This document shows positions 7,820-16,868 of a stretch of DNA of 64,000 nucleotides, in pieces. Position 1 is the stretch's first letter. Every line of letters starts with the position of its first letter. The translations under genes were made by a program, and so were the position numbers. A model generated the notes under the pieces. It was not told the DNA's origin. It did not search any database and was given only the letters and a program-made list of their open reading frames with translations. This DNA comes from Chersky-840 sp035532735 (GTDB lineage: Bacteria; Actinomycetota; Acidimicrobiia; Acidimicrobiales; UBA8190), in contig DATKQM010000046.1 of NCBI GenBank assembly GCA_035532735.1, positions 1 through 64,000 of the forward strand, read 5' to 3'.

Positions 7820-9277
7820 ATGCCGCAGCACGCTCGTCGGGGGGCACGGGTCTCACCGCGACGGCACCGCAGTCGTCGTCGACCTACGACCGTGGTGGTG
7901 GCAATCGGTCTTGTGGTGGTGATCGTGGCGTCGATCGCTCTCTCTGTCGCCTTGTTGGGTTCGACCGGGCCATCGCGCCGGGTGCAGGACCAGCCCTCCG
8001 CCTCACCGACGTCGTCGCATCCCATCACGACGACGAACGCTGCCCCCCCTGTCTGGCGCGTCGGGTGGGGGTCCGCCATGGCATGGGGTAACGGCGAGGC
8101 GTCGAACGTGACGGTCCGCGACCTGGCCACGGTCGGCACCGGCGGTGAAGCCGTTCGCATTCGGATCTCAAACGTCTTTGGGAACGAGCCCCTCGTGATC
8201 GGGGCGGGGAGCGTGGGGCTCGCAGCCGCAGGTGCCGGCGTGGTGCCCGGAACGCTGCACGCTTTGACCTTCGGCGGAGCTCGGGGGACGACGGTCCCTG
8301 TGGGGCAGGTCAGCTATAGCGATGCGGTGAGCATGGACGTGAGCGACTTGCAGACCCTGGCCATCAGTGTCTACGTGAGTGGGCGCGAGCTGGTCACCGT
8401 CCATCCGTGTTGTACGAAGATCGTCTCGTACTTCACCCCCAACGGGGGTGGGGACTTGACCGGATCTGTGAGCGGCGTTGGGCTCAGCGAGCCGAGCCCC
8501 TGGGAGCGATGGGTCGATGCCGTCGATGTGCTGCAGACGACGGGCGAAGGAAGCATCGTCGTGGTGGGCGACTCCATCACCGACGGGTACCACACGTCGG
8601 TGCGGTGGACCGATGTCCTTCAGAAGCGGATCGACATGCTCCCGCCCAGCGAGCAGCGGGCGGTCGTGAACGAAGGGATCACGGCGAACGCGCTGACGGC
8701 AGTGGTGCGCACCGACGACCTGACCGGTGGAGGTCCCTCAGGGGTGTCGCGGTTGGCGCGTGACGCCCTCACCCAGGCCGGAGTGTCTGAGGTGGTCCTC
8801 TTCCTGGGTACCAACGACCTTTGGTTCGGGGCCACCGCTGACCAAGTTATCGCAGGTTACGAGCAGGCCATCGCCGCCGCGCATGGCGCGGGCGTCCGGA
8901 TCGACGTCGTCACGTTGCTGCCCCGCAGTACCAGCCCGGAAGAGCGATGGACCCCGTTGCAACAGCGCTATCTCCAGCAAGTCGACCAGTGGATCCTCAC
9001 GTCGGGCGCGTTTGACGCCGTGTTGAACCTGGGCACCTCCGTGGCCGACGTCTACGACGGTGGGTGTGCTCCGACCGCGATATTCCCCATGTATGACTCG
9101 GGCGACCACCTCCACCCCGACGCGCAAGGACAGACGGCCATGGCCAACGCCGTGGATGGCGCCGCACTCGACGTCCCTCCGCTGCCCGGGGTACCGCCGC
9201 TAGTGACGGTCGCCCCGACGCCGGGGTGCCAGGGAGTCAGTGGCATTCCCAGCGCCATCACACCGACGAGCCGATGA
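7820..9277 (+). CDS. Secreted SGNH/GDSL hydrolase (XynE-like)
   Basis: Numbering from ATG 7820, one membrane/signal segment spans about residues 23-48, then a Ser/Pro linker. A beta-rich domain (VRIRISNVFGNEPLVIGAGS) is typical of the XynE-like branch of SGNH hydrolases. The esterase domain follows, with block I GDSITDG (Ser252), block III GTND (330-333) and the C-terminal DHLHP block (Asp429, His432). These supply the Ser-Asp-His triad. The substrate is probably an acylated carbohydrate, by analogy with xylan esterases, but this is inference. Upstream in-frame starts at 7766 and 7652 exist; none has a clear ribosome site. Confidence 0.85.
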   Translation: MPQHARRGARVSPRRHRSRRRPTTVVVAIGLVVVIVASIALSVALLGSTGPSRRVQDQPSASPTSSHPITTTNAAPPVWRVGWGSAMAWGNGEASNVTVRDLATVGTGGEAVRIRISNVFGNEPLVIGAGSVGLAAAGAGVVPGTLHALTFGGARGTTVPVGQVSYSDAVSMDVSDLQTLAISVYVSGRELVTVHPCCTKIVSYFTPNGGGDLTGSVSGVGLSEPSPWERWVDAVDVLQTTGEGSIVVVGDSITDGYHTSVRWTDVLQKRIDMLPPSEQRAVVNEGITANALTAVVRTDDLTGGGPSGVSRLARDALTQAGVSEVVLFLGTNDLWFGATADQVIAGYEQAIAAAHGAGVRIDVVTLLPRSTSPEERWTPLQQRYLQQVDQWILTSGAFDAVLNLGTSVADVYDGGCAPTAIFPMYDSGDHLHPDAQGQTAMANAVDGAALDVPPLPGVPPLVTVAPTPGCQGVSGIPSAITPTSR

Positions 9278-9330
9278 GGACCGACGAGCCGACGAGAAAG
9301 GAGACGGCAGGCGGCGGGTGGGTCGTGCGG

Positions 9331-10440
9331 TCAGCCCGGAGCTCCCGGGCATGCGCCGGTTGCCTGAGGCGCGACCGGGCCCGTGGTGAGGCTGGTTCGC
9401 CCCCCGACGTTGCCGGCGGTCGCCATGGCCGCCAGCGCGGCGCTCTGCCCAGCGATCTCGGCGTCGAAGAAGTCGGTGGTGACCTGGGCGACGATCTGTT
9501 GATCGGGCCCCGGGGCGGCATAAGGCGCCTCGTGGGGCGCGCCGAGAAGGTCGAGGTAGTACTTGGGAGATGCGGCGGCGTTGTAGATCTGGGCGCTACA
9601 GGTGGGGAAGTTGATGGTATCGGCGTTTCCCTGAGTGATGAGCAGCGGCACCCTGCCCGAGAAGGCGTAGCGGCCGCCGAAGCTCGCCAACTCTGCTCCC
9701 GACAAGATAGCGGCCGCTTTCACGCGAGGGTCCTGGCAGCAGGTGTCGGCGGCGACCGCCAAGGTGACGTCAGCGCCGTCGGAATGCCCGACCGCGCCGA
9801 TCTCGTTGGCATCGATCAGACCGGACAGGGGTGATCCCGACCCTTGTGCAGCCTCGAGCAGGGTGGTGATCACGTAGCGTAAGTCGGCGGGGTGGTTCGT
9901 GATGTCGTTCTCATCGAGGGAGCGTTGATCGGATGGGTCGGTATGGGGATAGGTGGGAGCTGCGACGACGAAGCCTGCCGATGCCCAGTCGGTGAGCAAT
10001 GTGGAGTACGCCTGGACCGAGAGGTCGTAGCCCTGCGAGAATACGAGCAGAGGGTACGGCGCATGTATCCTGTCGGGCGGCGCGTCCGGGCCCCTTGCTG
10101 CGGCGATATCTCGTACAGGGTAAAAGATGGCGGTGGGAAGCGACCGGTCCCCGACCCCCGGAGCTCCCGGTTCCATGATCGACAGACTCGTCGTACCCAC
10201 GGCGTAGGACCCGTCGGCGCTGAGCGAGGGAACAGGCTGTGTGGTCGCGACAGTCGATGTTGTTGTGGTGGGAAGGCGCCGGGTGACCGTCGTCGCGGGT
10301 GCAGGCGTGGACTGGTGACGGTAGAGGGCGCCGACGGTGAGGACGGTGGCGGCGAGAAGCGAGACCCCTATCGCTCCGACCAGACCTGCCCTGGAGGTGC
10401 TTGTTCCAAGCCGTACTCGACGATGCCGGCCCGGTGGCAC
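9331..10440 (-). CDS. Secreted alpha/beta hydrolase (cutinase/PET-hydrolase-like dienelactone fold)
   Basis: A signal/anchor segment (LVGAIGVSLLAATVLTVGAL) is followed by a Thr-rich linker and an alpha/beta hydrolase domain: PYPLLVFSQGYDLSVQAYS near the oxyanion hole, nucleophile elbow GHSDGAD, a CCQDPRVKAAAILSG strand, ITQGNADT (acid region) and LLGAPHEA (His). This pattern matches polyester- or lipid-cleaving secreted hydrolases. The likely start is GTG 10440; the frame is open to 10560 but would then run into the divergent acetyltransferase gene. Convergent with the SGNH hydrolase. Confidence 0.8.
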   Translation of the reverse strand: MPPGRHRRVRLGTSTSRAGLVGAIGVSLLAATVLTVGALYRHQSTPAPATTVTRRLPTTTTSTVATTQPVPSLSADGSYAVGTTSLSIMEPGAPGVGDRSLPTAIFYPVRDIAAARGPDAPPDRIHAPYPLLVFSQGYDLSVQAYSTLLTDWASAGFVVAAPTYPHTDPSDQRSLDENDITNHPADLRYVITTLLEAAQGSGSPLSGLIDANEIGAVGHSDGADVTLAVAADTCCQDPRVKAAAILSGAELASFGGRYAFSGRVPLLITQGNADTINFPTCSAQIYNAAASPKYYLDLLGAPHEAPYAAPGPDQQIVAQVTTDFFDAEIAGQSAALAAMATAGNVGGRTSLTTGPVAPQATGACPGAPG

Positions 10441-10505
10441 CTGGCGCAGCCTATATGCCGCGGCGTGTTGGCGACAGCTGCTGCGAAGCACGCAGACGAC
10501 GTGAG

Positions 10506-11240
10506 ATGACCACCGTCGAGATCCGGAACCTGCGACGCGACGACACCGCCGCCAGCGCACGGCTGCACGGCGAGGTTCTCGACATGGAATTCTTGGTTCG
10601 TTGCGGCCCGCGATTCCTCGACCGGTACCACCGGGCGTGGATCGACAGCCCCAAGGGCCTCGCTTTAGCGGCTGTCGACGAACGAGGGCGTGTGGTTGGC
10701 GTACTCCTCGGTGCCTTGGACCCCGCCGCGCACGTTCGGGCGATGGTGCGCCGACACGGTTTGTCGCTCACGTTCTGGCTGGTGGTGCGGGCGGTGACCG
10801 ACCGCAGCTTCGCGCGTGAACTGTTGGCCACTCGCCTGTCTCGGTACGTCCGGGGGGTGGTACGCATCCTGGCCTCGGGCGTTTCGACCGCCCTCGGGCA
10901 CACACCCTCGCCGAGCCGGCGTTCTGCACCACCCACTGCATCGGCCGACCAACCCGGAGCCACCATCCCTTCTGGTCAGGGGCATCTGGCGCCGACCATC
11001 GGGGAGATCACGCATCTCATGGTGCAACCAGACAGGCGCGGTGGCGGCGTGGGGAGAGAGCTCCTGGCACAAGCCGGCCGAGCCGGGAAACGAGCAGGCC
11101 TCGACGAATTTGTCCTCGTGACGCCGCCTGACCTTGCCGCTCGCGCCTTCTACGAGCGCCTGGGCTGGTGTTTCGACGGCGAGCTCACCAGCCGGAGCGG
11201 TGAGCGCTTCGTCCGCTACCGATTGCCGCTCACCTCGTAA
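10506..11240 (+). CDS. GNAT-family N-acetyltransferase
   Basis: This 244-residue protein starts at ATG 10506 and opens with the common GNAT pattern TVEIRNLRRDDTAASARLHG. The acetyl-CoA-binding motif A is ITHLMVQPDRRGGGVGRELL, followed by FVLVTPPDLAARAFYERLGW. An unusual insertion of about 35 Pro/Ser/Ala-rich residues lies between the N-terminal half and motif A, together with a helix-rich stretch before it. The substrate is unknown. It is divergent from the alpha/beta hydrolase with about 65 bases between starts. Confidence 0.85.
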   Translation: MTTVEIRNLRRDDTAASARLHGEVLDMEFLVRCGPRFLDRYHRAWIDSPKGLALAAVDERGRVVGVLLGALDPAAHVRAMVRRHGLSLTFWLVVRAVTDRSFARELLATRLSRYVRGVVRILASGVSTALGHTPSPSRRSAPPTASADQPGATIPSGQGHLAPTIGEITHLMVQPDRRGGGVGRELLAQAGRAGKRAGLDEFVLVTPPDLAARAFYERLGWCFDGELTSRSGERFVRYRLPLTS

Positions 11241-11443
11241 CCGCGACGATCAGCGCCCTCGTCATGCTGCCGTCAGGTCGGCTAGCGCATGATCCTCGTA
11301 CCTATGTGGCTCCCCCCTCAAAGAGTTTGCAGCGCGACAGAGCAAGGCCCCGAGGGCTCCTTCGGGCGTCGGACGTGACCGCAGGCGTCGCGCGGCCCTG
11401 CCAGAGCGACTCGACACTCTCGGCCCCACCACCTCTTTCCGCC

Positions 11444-12184
11444 ATGCCCGATACGACGCCGATGCCGGAACTTCCCGATCATCGCCGCGGCGGCCTCCTC
11501 GGTGTCCGCCTCCAGAGATGGGTTTGGACCAGGCGTGCCTCGTCGTGGGACCACGGCGGGGCAGCGGGTCTCGAACTCGTCATTGACGCCGTGCTCGAAG
11601 CCGCCGAGGTCCGCCCCGGGTTGGTCGCCGTTGACCTCGGATGCGGGACCGGACAACTGAGCCTGCCCCTCGCCCGCAACGGCGCGTACGTGATGGCGGT
11701 CGATGTGAGCCAGGCCATGGTGGACCTTCTCGAGGCGAAGGCCACCGCGTCTGGCGTGAAAGGCATTCTGGGCGTCGTCACCCCCATCGAGACGCTCTCA
11801 CTGCCTGAACAAAGCGCTGACCTGGTGATCTCGAACTATGCGCTGCACCACCTGCGCGACCGTGACAAAGCTGCCTTTGTGGGGGAGGCGGCGTCGTGGC
11901 TTCGACCCGGTGGGCGCCTGGTCGTCGGCGACATGATGTTCGGTCGGGGCGCCACGGCGCGGGACCGGAGCATCATCGCTTCCAAGGTCGCGGTCCTCGC
12001 CCGGCGTGGCCCTGCAGGTTGGTGGCGATTGGCGAAGAACGCCATCCGATTCACGCTGCGCCTCCAAGAGCGACCGGTCTCGATGGACACCTGGACGCGC
12101 CACTTCGAGATGGCTGGGCTGACCGACGTCTCGGCGACGCCCGTCGTCGCCGAGGCCGCCGTGATCGTGGGGACCAAACCCTAG
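11444..12184 (+). CDS. Class I SAM-dependent methyltransferase
   Basis: From ATG 11444 the protein has 246 residues. Motif I is VAVDLGCGTGQLSLPL (residues 61-76), with the acidic SAM ribose ligand in VMAVDVS, motif IV LVISNYALHHL and motif VI LRPGGRLVVGDMMF. This is the Methyltransf_11/25 arrangement. The C-terminal part ends FEMAGLTDVSATPVVAEAAV, as in many small-molecule methyltransferases. The acceptor is unknown. It may be transcribed with the acetyltransferase upstream, though a gap of about 200 bases separates them. Confidence 0.85.
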   Translation: MPDTTPMPELPDHRRGGLLGVRLQRWVWTRRASSWDHGGAAGLELVIDAVLEAAEVRPGLVAVDLGCGTGQLSLPLARNGAYVMAVDVSQAMVDLLEAKATASGVKGILGVVTPIETLSLPEQSADLVISNYALHHLRDRDKAAFVGEAASWLRPGGRLVVGDMMFGRGATARDRSIIASKVAVLARRGPAGWWRLAKNAIRFTLRLQERPVSMDTWTRHFEMAGLTDVSATPVVAEAAVIVGTKP

Positions 12185-12351
12185 CTTCGGCAAATCGAGG
12201 CATCGGTGAGGAATGGGATCCCTGCCCTTCGTCTCGTCGACACCGTGCCCCGACTGCGCCGCCTTCACGATTTCGCAAGGACTGGCAGGCGAGGATTGGC
12301 CGACGAGGCTGCGGGTCCGAGGTCGTGGCGGTGTGAGAGGATTGGAGGCCA

Positions 12352-13722
12352 ATGTCCGGAAGTAAGGCTGCCCGGCGGAGGCCCTCGGCCGCGTCCTCCC
12401 AACTGAGGGTGGTCGAGCGCCGGCCCCGCTACGGCACCGAGCGCACCGGCCCCTCGAGTCATTTGGCGCGTGCGCCGTGGATGCTCAGTCGGGACCAATG
12501 GTCATGGCTGGCGCCTCCACCCCGTGCCCTGCAGCTCACGGGGTGGGCGGTGCTCCCCTTGCGTGCCTTTTTGGGTTTTACGTTCTGTTTTGCGGGCCTG
12601 CAGAAACTCGCTAATCCCGGCTTCTTCTCCGCGTCGAACCCGTCGTCCATCCAGGCACAGCTTGCCGGCGCGGCTCGGCGAAGCCCTATCCACGGGCTCA
12701 TCGGGCCGCTCGGGCATGTGGCGGTACCCCTCGGCGTGCTCATCGCCTTGGCCGAACTGGCGGTGGGCCTGGGCACGCTGGTGGGGTTGTGGACGAGGCT
12801 CGCCGCTGCCGGCGGCATGATCATCTCCTTCTCCTTGTTCCTGGCCGTGAGCTTTCACTCGAACCCCTATTACACCGGATCAGACATCGTCTTCGTCTTC
12901 GCCTGGACGGTCTTGCTCCTGGGCGGGTCCGGGGGTGTGCTCTGCGCAGATGCGTTGCTCGCCGACCTCGCCCGTGACCGACAAGGCGCCAGCCGCAGTG
13001 CGATTGTCCCGGTGGCCTTCGAAACCGTGCAAAGGGTGTGTGGCGCGTACACATCGGGGAACTGCAGCGCTCGCCACAACGAGCCCTGTGCGCCGGGCCC
13101 CTGTCCATACTTGGCACGGCACGAGGCTTCTCCCCACACCCCGCACGCCGCGGCCATCGATCGTCGCATCTTCACGGTCAAAGCTGCCTGGACAGGCGTG
13201 TTGGCCGCGGTCGGTCTGGTGAGCGCCAGTTTCGTGGCCGGCGTCGGACGTCTGGCGTCGTCCTCACACGGCTCGGGCGCCGCCACTGTGGGAGCCGGCA
13301 CGTCGTTGGGCTCTGCCCCTACCACCACGACGACGACGCAGGGTGCCACGTCGGGTGCCGGGCCGAGCGCTCCTCCGTCGTCTGCGCCGGGCTCCTCCGC
13401 CGCCACGCATCCGCCTGGCACTCGCATAGGGCCTGCAGCAGATGTGCCCGTCGGGGGCTCGGCGTCGTTCCAGGATCCTTCGTCAGGCGATCCTTCGCTC
13501 GCGGTCCAGCCCAGTACGGGACGGTTCTTGGCCTTCGATGCCGTGTGCCCGCACGCGGGATGCGTGGTTCAGTACGACCAGGGCAACAAACTCTTCGCCT
13601 GTCCGTGTCACGGTTCGGTGTTCAATGGAGAGACGGGGGCTGTCGAGAGCGGGCCCGCGCCCACCGGGCTGACTCGTCTCGCCATCAGCAAGGGCTCTGA
13701 TGGCGAGTTGTACGTGAGCTGA
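12352..13722 (+). CDS. DoxX/DoxD-type membrane protein fused to a Rieske [2Fe-2S] domain
   Basis: ATG 12352 is preceded by GGAGG at five bases. Residues 60-200 form a four-helix DoxX/DoxD domain (LRAFLGFTFCFAGLQKLANP), as in the small subunit of thiosulfate:quinone oxidoreductase. Residues 230-252 hold four extra Cys (C230, C238, C246, C251). Another membrane helix follows at 277-297, then a Thr/Ser/Pro linker, then a Rieske domain at 370-456 with CPHAGC (C399, H401) and CPCHGS (C417, H420), plus the disulfide pair C404/C419 of cytochrome-bc1-type Rieske proteins. The predicted role is passing electrons between quinone and an extracytoplasmic partner. It heads the redox cluster; the next start is four bases after its stop. 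Confidence 0.85.
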   Translation: MSGSKAARRRPSAASSQLRVVERRPRYGTERTGPSSHLARAPWMLSRDQWSWLAPPPRALQLTGWAVLPLRAFLGFTFCFAGLQKLANPGFFSASNPSSIQAQLAGAARRSPIHGLIGPLGHVAVPLGVLIALAELAVGLGTLVGLWTRLAAAGGMIISFSLFLAVSFHSNPYYTGSDIVFVFAWTVLLLGGSGGVLCADALLADLARDRQGASRSAIVPVAFETVQRVCGAYTSGNCSARHNEPCAPGPCPYLARHEASPHTPHAAAIDRRIFTVKAAWTGVLAAVGLVSASFVAGVGRLASSSHGSGAATVGAGTSLGSAPTTTTTTQGATSGAGPSAPPSSAPGSSAATHPPGTRIGPAADVPVGGSASFQDPSSGDPSLAVQPSTGRFLAFDAVCPHAGCVVQYDQGNKLFACPCHGSVFNGETGAVESGPAPTGLTRLAISKGSDGELYVS

Positions 13723-13725
13723 ACC

Positions 13726-14376
13726 ATGGGATCCACCTCTCACCCGGGACACCGGCCTCCTGAGGGCGCCGAGTCTCATGGTCGCGCATCCGACGCTGTG
13801 GAAGGCAACGCCCGTCTCACGGCAACGACGGCGGTGGTGCTCTTCGTGCTCCTTGCCGCCGAGGGGGTCACCATCCTCAGGATCCACGCCTTGTTGTCGC
13901 CCCACGTGTTCATCGGCATGGTGCTGATCCCTCCGGTGCTGGTGAAGACGACGAGCACCACGTATCGCATGGCCCGCTATTACCTCGGTTCCCCCGCCTA
14001 TCGACGCAAGGGACCGCCGCCGGTGCTTCTTCGGCTCCTCGGGCCTTTCGTCGTCGTACTCACAGTCGCGGTTCTTGCCAGCGGAGTGGCCCTTCTCCTC
14101 GCCGGTTCGGCGTGGCAGAGGCCGCTCCTTTTGCTGCACAAGGCCAGCTTTGTGCTGTGGTTCGGAGCCATGACCATCCACATCCTCGGCCACGTCGCGG
14201 ACACGGCCAGGCTGGCCCCCCGGGACTGGATGCGCAGCACTCGGCGAGACGTGGCCGGGGCGGGGTTGCGCCAGTGGGCGATCGCCTCGAGCCTGGTGGT
14301 GGGAGTCCTGCTCGGGTTTCTCATCCTGGGGCGGGTCGGCCCGTGGTTGGCGTCGACCCCGTTCCGGGGTCACTGA
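13726..14376 (+). CDS. Four-helix membrane protein, cytochrome-b-like
   Basis: The 216-residue protein starts four bases after the DoxX-Rieske stop. It has four hydrophobic helices (about 30-50, 60-78, 103-128, 137-155) and a fifth near 185-205. Histidines lie in or at the edge of helices (RIHALLSPHVF, LLLHKASFVLWFGAMTIHIL, GHVADTA), which suits bis-His haem b ligation as in cytochrome b561-like proteins. Sequence similarity to a named family is not certain. By context it would couple the Rieske domain to other redox carriers in the membrane. Confidence 0.7.
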   Translation: MGSTSHPGHRPPEGAESHGRASDAVEGNARLTATTAVVLFVLLAAEGVTILRIHALLSPHVFIGMVLIPPVLVKTTSTTYRMARYYLGSPAYRRKGPPPVLLRLLGPFVVVLTVAVLASGVALLLAGSAWQRPLLLLHKASFVLWFGAMTIHILGHVADTARLAPRDWMRSTRRDVAGAGLRQWAIASSLVVGVLLGFLILGRVGPWLASTPFRGH

Positions 14377-14507
14377 CCCCGGAACCGGCAGCCGGGAAGA
14401 CAACGGATCGCAGGGACGTGGGCTCGGGCGCAGGGATGACCAGCCGACCGCGATTCACGGCCGCTTCACAGCGACCTCCAAGGAAGCATTCAGATCCATG
14501 ACCGATA

Positions 14508-14720
14508 GTGGTGAAGATGTCCAGGTCCTTCGTCATCTCGCACCTCAGGACTAACCTTATGACGGCGGCTCTGGCTGTCGGCTTGGTCGCGGGGACCCTC
14601 GCCATCGATGCCGCGGCATCGCAGCTGTCGGGCGAGATCGGTCGTACCGACCGGTCGGCATCGGTCCCTGCCCCCGCTGCCTCGACCCCAGGGCAACGGG
14701 CATCATTCCGAACCTTCTAG
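14508..14720 (+). CDS. Possible small membrane or secreted protein
   Basis: A 70-residue frame starting GTG 14508 (or ATG 14517) contains one hydrophobic stretch, MTAALAVGLVAGTLAIDAAA, followed by a polar tail. It fits between the cytochrome-like gene and the flavoprotein gene on the same strand. I do not recognise it, there is no strong ribosome site, and it may be spurious. Confidence 0.3.
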   Translation: MVKMSRSFVISHLRTNLMTAALAVGLVAGTLAIDAAASQLSGEIGRTDRSASVPAPAASTPGQRASFRTF

Positions 14721-14891
14721 CGAACCCTCACCCCCGACGCCGACGCCCTGTCCCCAGGCCGCCTCGGAGGAGAGGTCGTGCCGGGCCCGAAGCTGGCCAG
14801 GCCGCGCCGGAGGGCACAGACGCGAGAACTTTTCAGCAGGCGCACAGCTTGCGTACAGACCCCTCTCAACGTGGGTTGCGACGCTGCATGC

Positions 14892-16295
14892 ATGACGCCG
14901 GCCGCGCAGATCAGACCGGGTGGCGGTGTGATCGCCTCGGGTGAAGCGTGGCCTGTGGTGGCGCGGGGACGATCCGGTCCTGCCCCGCAGCCCTGGGTGG
15001 CCGACATCTTTGCGGGACTAGCCGGGCTCGGCTTCGGCTCCGTACTGGCCTTGGTGATCACCGGAGAGACGAGTGGTTCACTCCGCGCGCCCGGAGGTTG
15101 GCTCATCGCCGGAGGGCGCCTGGCGGGATTTGCTGGCGCCTATCTGATGTTGGTCATGGTCGTGCTCATCGCGCGCTTGCCCTGGCTCGAGCGCGCCGTA
15201 GGCCAAGATCGGCTCGTTCGTTGGCATCGTCGGATCGGGGCCTGGCCACTCGTGCTCATCTCCGCACACGTCGTGCTCGTCACTCTCGGTTACGCCGAGC
15301 TGGCTCGGGTCGGGGCCCTGCGTCAACTCTGGGTATTTCTCACCTCCTACCCCGATGTCCTAGCTGCGGCCGTTGGATTCGGACTCCTCGTTACTGCCGG
15401 GATCAGCTCGATCAAGAGGGCTCGACGTCACCTCAAGTACGAGACGTGGTGGATCGTGCACCTGTACATGTACCTCGCCCTCGCACTGGCCTTTGCCCAC
15501 CAGATCGTCACCGGAGGATCGTTCGTCGGCCATCCACTGACCCGGGCGATCTGGATCGCGCTGTGGATCGCCACCGCAGGGATGGTCATCGTGTTCCGGA
15601 TCGCTCAGCCCGTCGTGCGAAGCCTCCGGCACGGGCTTCGAGTCGCCGCCGTGCGCGAAGAAGCACCAGGAGTGTTCTCGATCATCTGCTCGGGTCGACG
15701 GCTCGAAAGGCTGGCAGTCTCAGGAGGGCAGTTCTTCCAGTGGCGCTTCCTCACCAAAGGCCTGTGGTGGCATGCACATCCCTACTCCCTTTCTGCGCTC
15801 CCGAGACCCCCCTACATCAGAGTGACCGTCAAGGGTCTCGGCGATCAGAGCCGAGCCGTCGCCCACCTGAAGGTCGGAACGCGCGTGGCGATCGAAGGGC
15901 CGTACGGGGCGTTCACCCATCACGCCCGTTCGTCAGATCGCATCGTTCTCATCGGGGCAGGGGTCGGCATCACCCCACTGCTCGCCCTCCTCGAGGACTT
16001 GCCGTCCTCGATCGAGGTGACCGTCATCGTCCGGGCCTCCACCACCGACGAGCTCGTCCACCGCGACGAAGTGGCCGCCCTCGTCGAGCAGCGTGGTGGT
16101 CAGTTCCACCAAGTCATCGGCTCGCGCCACAGGGTTCGCTTCGATGCCAGTTCCCTACGACGACTGGTTCCTGAGCTCCCGTCTTGTGATGTCTATGTCT
16201 GTGGACCCGATGGCTTCAGCAAGAGCATGGTCGCCGCAGCGGTGAAACTCGGAGTTCCCCGCAGCCGGATCCACGAAGAAGCGTTTGCGTTCTAG
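14892..16295 (+). CDS. Ferric-reductase-like transmembrane flavoprotein oxidoreductase
   Basis: From ATG 14892 there are 467 residues. The N-terminal half has six predicted helices with His residues for haem (RWHRRIGAWPLVLISAHVVL, WWIVHLYMYLALALAFAHQI), matching the ferric reductase-like domain. The C-terminal half is a ferredoxin-NADP-reductase module: FAD site HPYSLSALP, GPYGAFT, the NAD(P) pyrophosphate loop GAGVGITPLLAL, and the end CGPDGF. It would move electrons from cytosolic NAD(P)H via FAD and haem b across the membrane. Followed directly by an FMN-binding protein and ApbE, a common trio in flavin-based extracytoplasmic electron transfer. Confidence 0.88.
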   Translation: MTPAAQIRPGGGVIASGEAWPVVARGRSGPAPQPWVADIFAGLAGLGFGSVLALVITGETSGSLRAPGGWLIAGGRLAGFAGAYLMLVMVVLIARLPWLERAVGQDRLVRWHRRIGAWPLVLISAHVVLVTLGYAELARVGALRQLWVFLTSYPDVLAAAVGFGLLVTAGISSIKRARRHLKYETWWIVHLYMYLALALAFAHQIVTGGSFVGHPLTRAIWIALWIATAGMVIVFRIAQPVVRSLRHGLRVAAVREEAPGVFSIICSGRRLERLAVSGGQFFQWRFLTKGLWWHAHPYSLSALPRPPYIRVTVKGLGDQSRAVAHLKVGTRVAIEGPYGAFTHHARSSDRIVLIGAGVGITPLLALLEDLPSSIEVTVIVRASTTDELVHRDEVAALVEQRGGQFHQVIGSRHRVRFDASSLRRLVPELPSCDVYVCGPDGFSKSMVAAAVKLGVPRSRIHEEAFAF

Positions 16296-16340
16296 GCCAG
16301 GAGGCTCTGACTCGATGTGGATGTTGAAAGGATGCCTTCG

Positions 16341-16868
16341 ATGAGGCGGGCACCCATCGTCATTGCCGCGACGGCGGCCGGGCTCGTTGGCGTCCTGAGC
16401 TTCCACACGAAGTCCGCGAGCGTGACTCTCAGCGGCCTGCCGGGCGCTTCGAGTCGGGGCTCTTCTTCCACCTCTGTGGCCGGGGGACCGCCTCCGGGCC
16501 CGCGATCGACCGGCTCCGGTGCGCCTCCGACTTCGGGGTCGTCTGCCACGTCCACCACGAGCCCTGCCACCCCGAGCTCATCATCGACGCGTTCTGCCAA
16601 TGGTCCGTCGGTCAACTACAACTATGGCGTCTTGTCGGTATCGGTCACGGTCTCGGGCAAGAAGATCACCAAAGTTGGGATCGCGTCGCTCGATGACGGA
16701 GGGAATTTTCGGTCCCAGTCCATCGACCAGCAGTCGATTCCGATCCTCGAGCAGCAAGCCTTGCAAGCACAAAGCCCCAACATCCAAGGTGTGTCGGGCG
16801 CGAGCTATACGAGTGCGGGGTTCGAACAGTCGCTGCAGTCGGCACTAAGCAAGCTGGGCTTGGCGTGA
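16341..16868 (+). CDS. Secreted FMN-binding domain protein (covalent flavin carrier)
   Basis: The start is ATG 16341, with GAAAGG seven bases upstream (ATG 16332 is too close to that site). A signal segment (IVIAATAAGLVGVLSF) and a Ser/Thr/Gly/Pro linker precede an FMN_bind domain of about 85 residues. Its signature SGASYT (152-157) ends in the Thr (T157) that ApbE-type transferases modify in NqrC/RnfG relatives. Final residues are SALSKLGLA. The stop overlaps the apbE start. Predicted role: extracytoplasmic one-flavin electron carrier. Confidence 0.85.
   Translation: MRRAPIVIAATAAGLVGVLSFHTKSASVTLSGLPGASSRGSSSTSVAGGPPPGPRSTGSGAPPTSGSSATSTTSPATPSSSSTRSANGPSVNYNYGVLSVSVTVSGKKITKVGIASLDDGGNFRSQSIDQQSIPILEQQALQAQSPNIQGVSGASYTSAGFEQSLQSALSKLGLA

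Noticed and set aside
9262..9297. Direct repeat of CCGACGAGCCGA around the SGNH hydrolase stop
   Set aside because: Two short imperfect copies across a stop codon, likely chance or simple slippage; no function can be argued.
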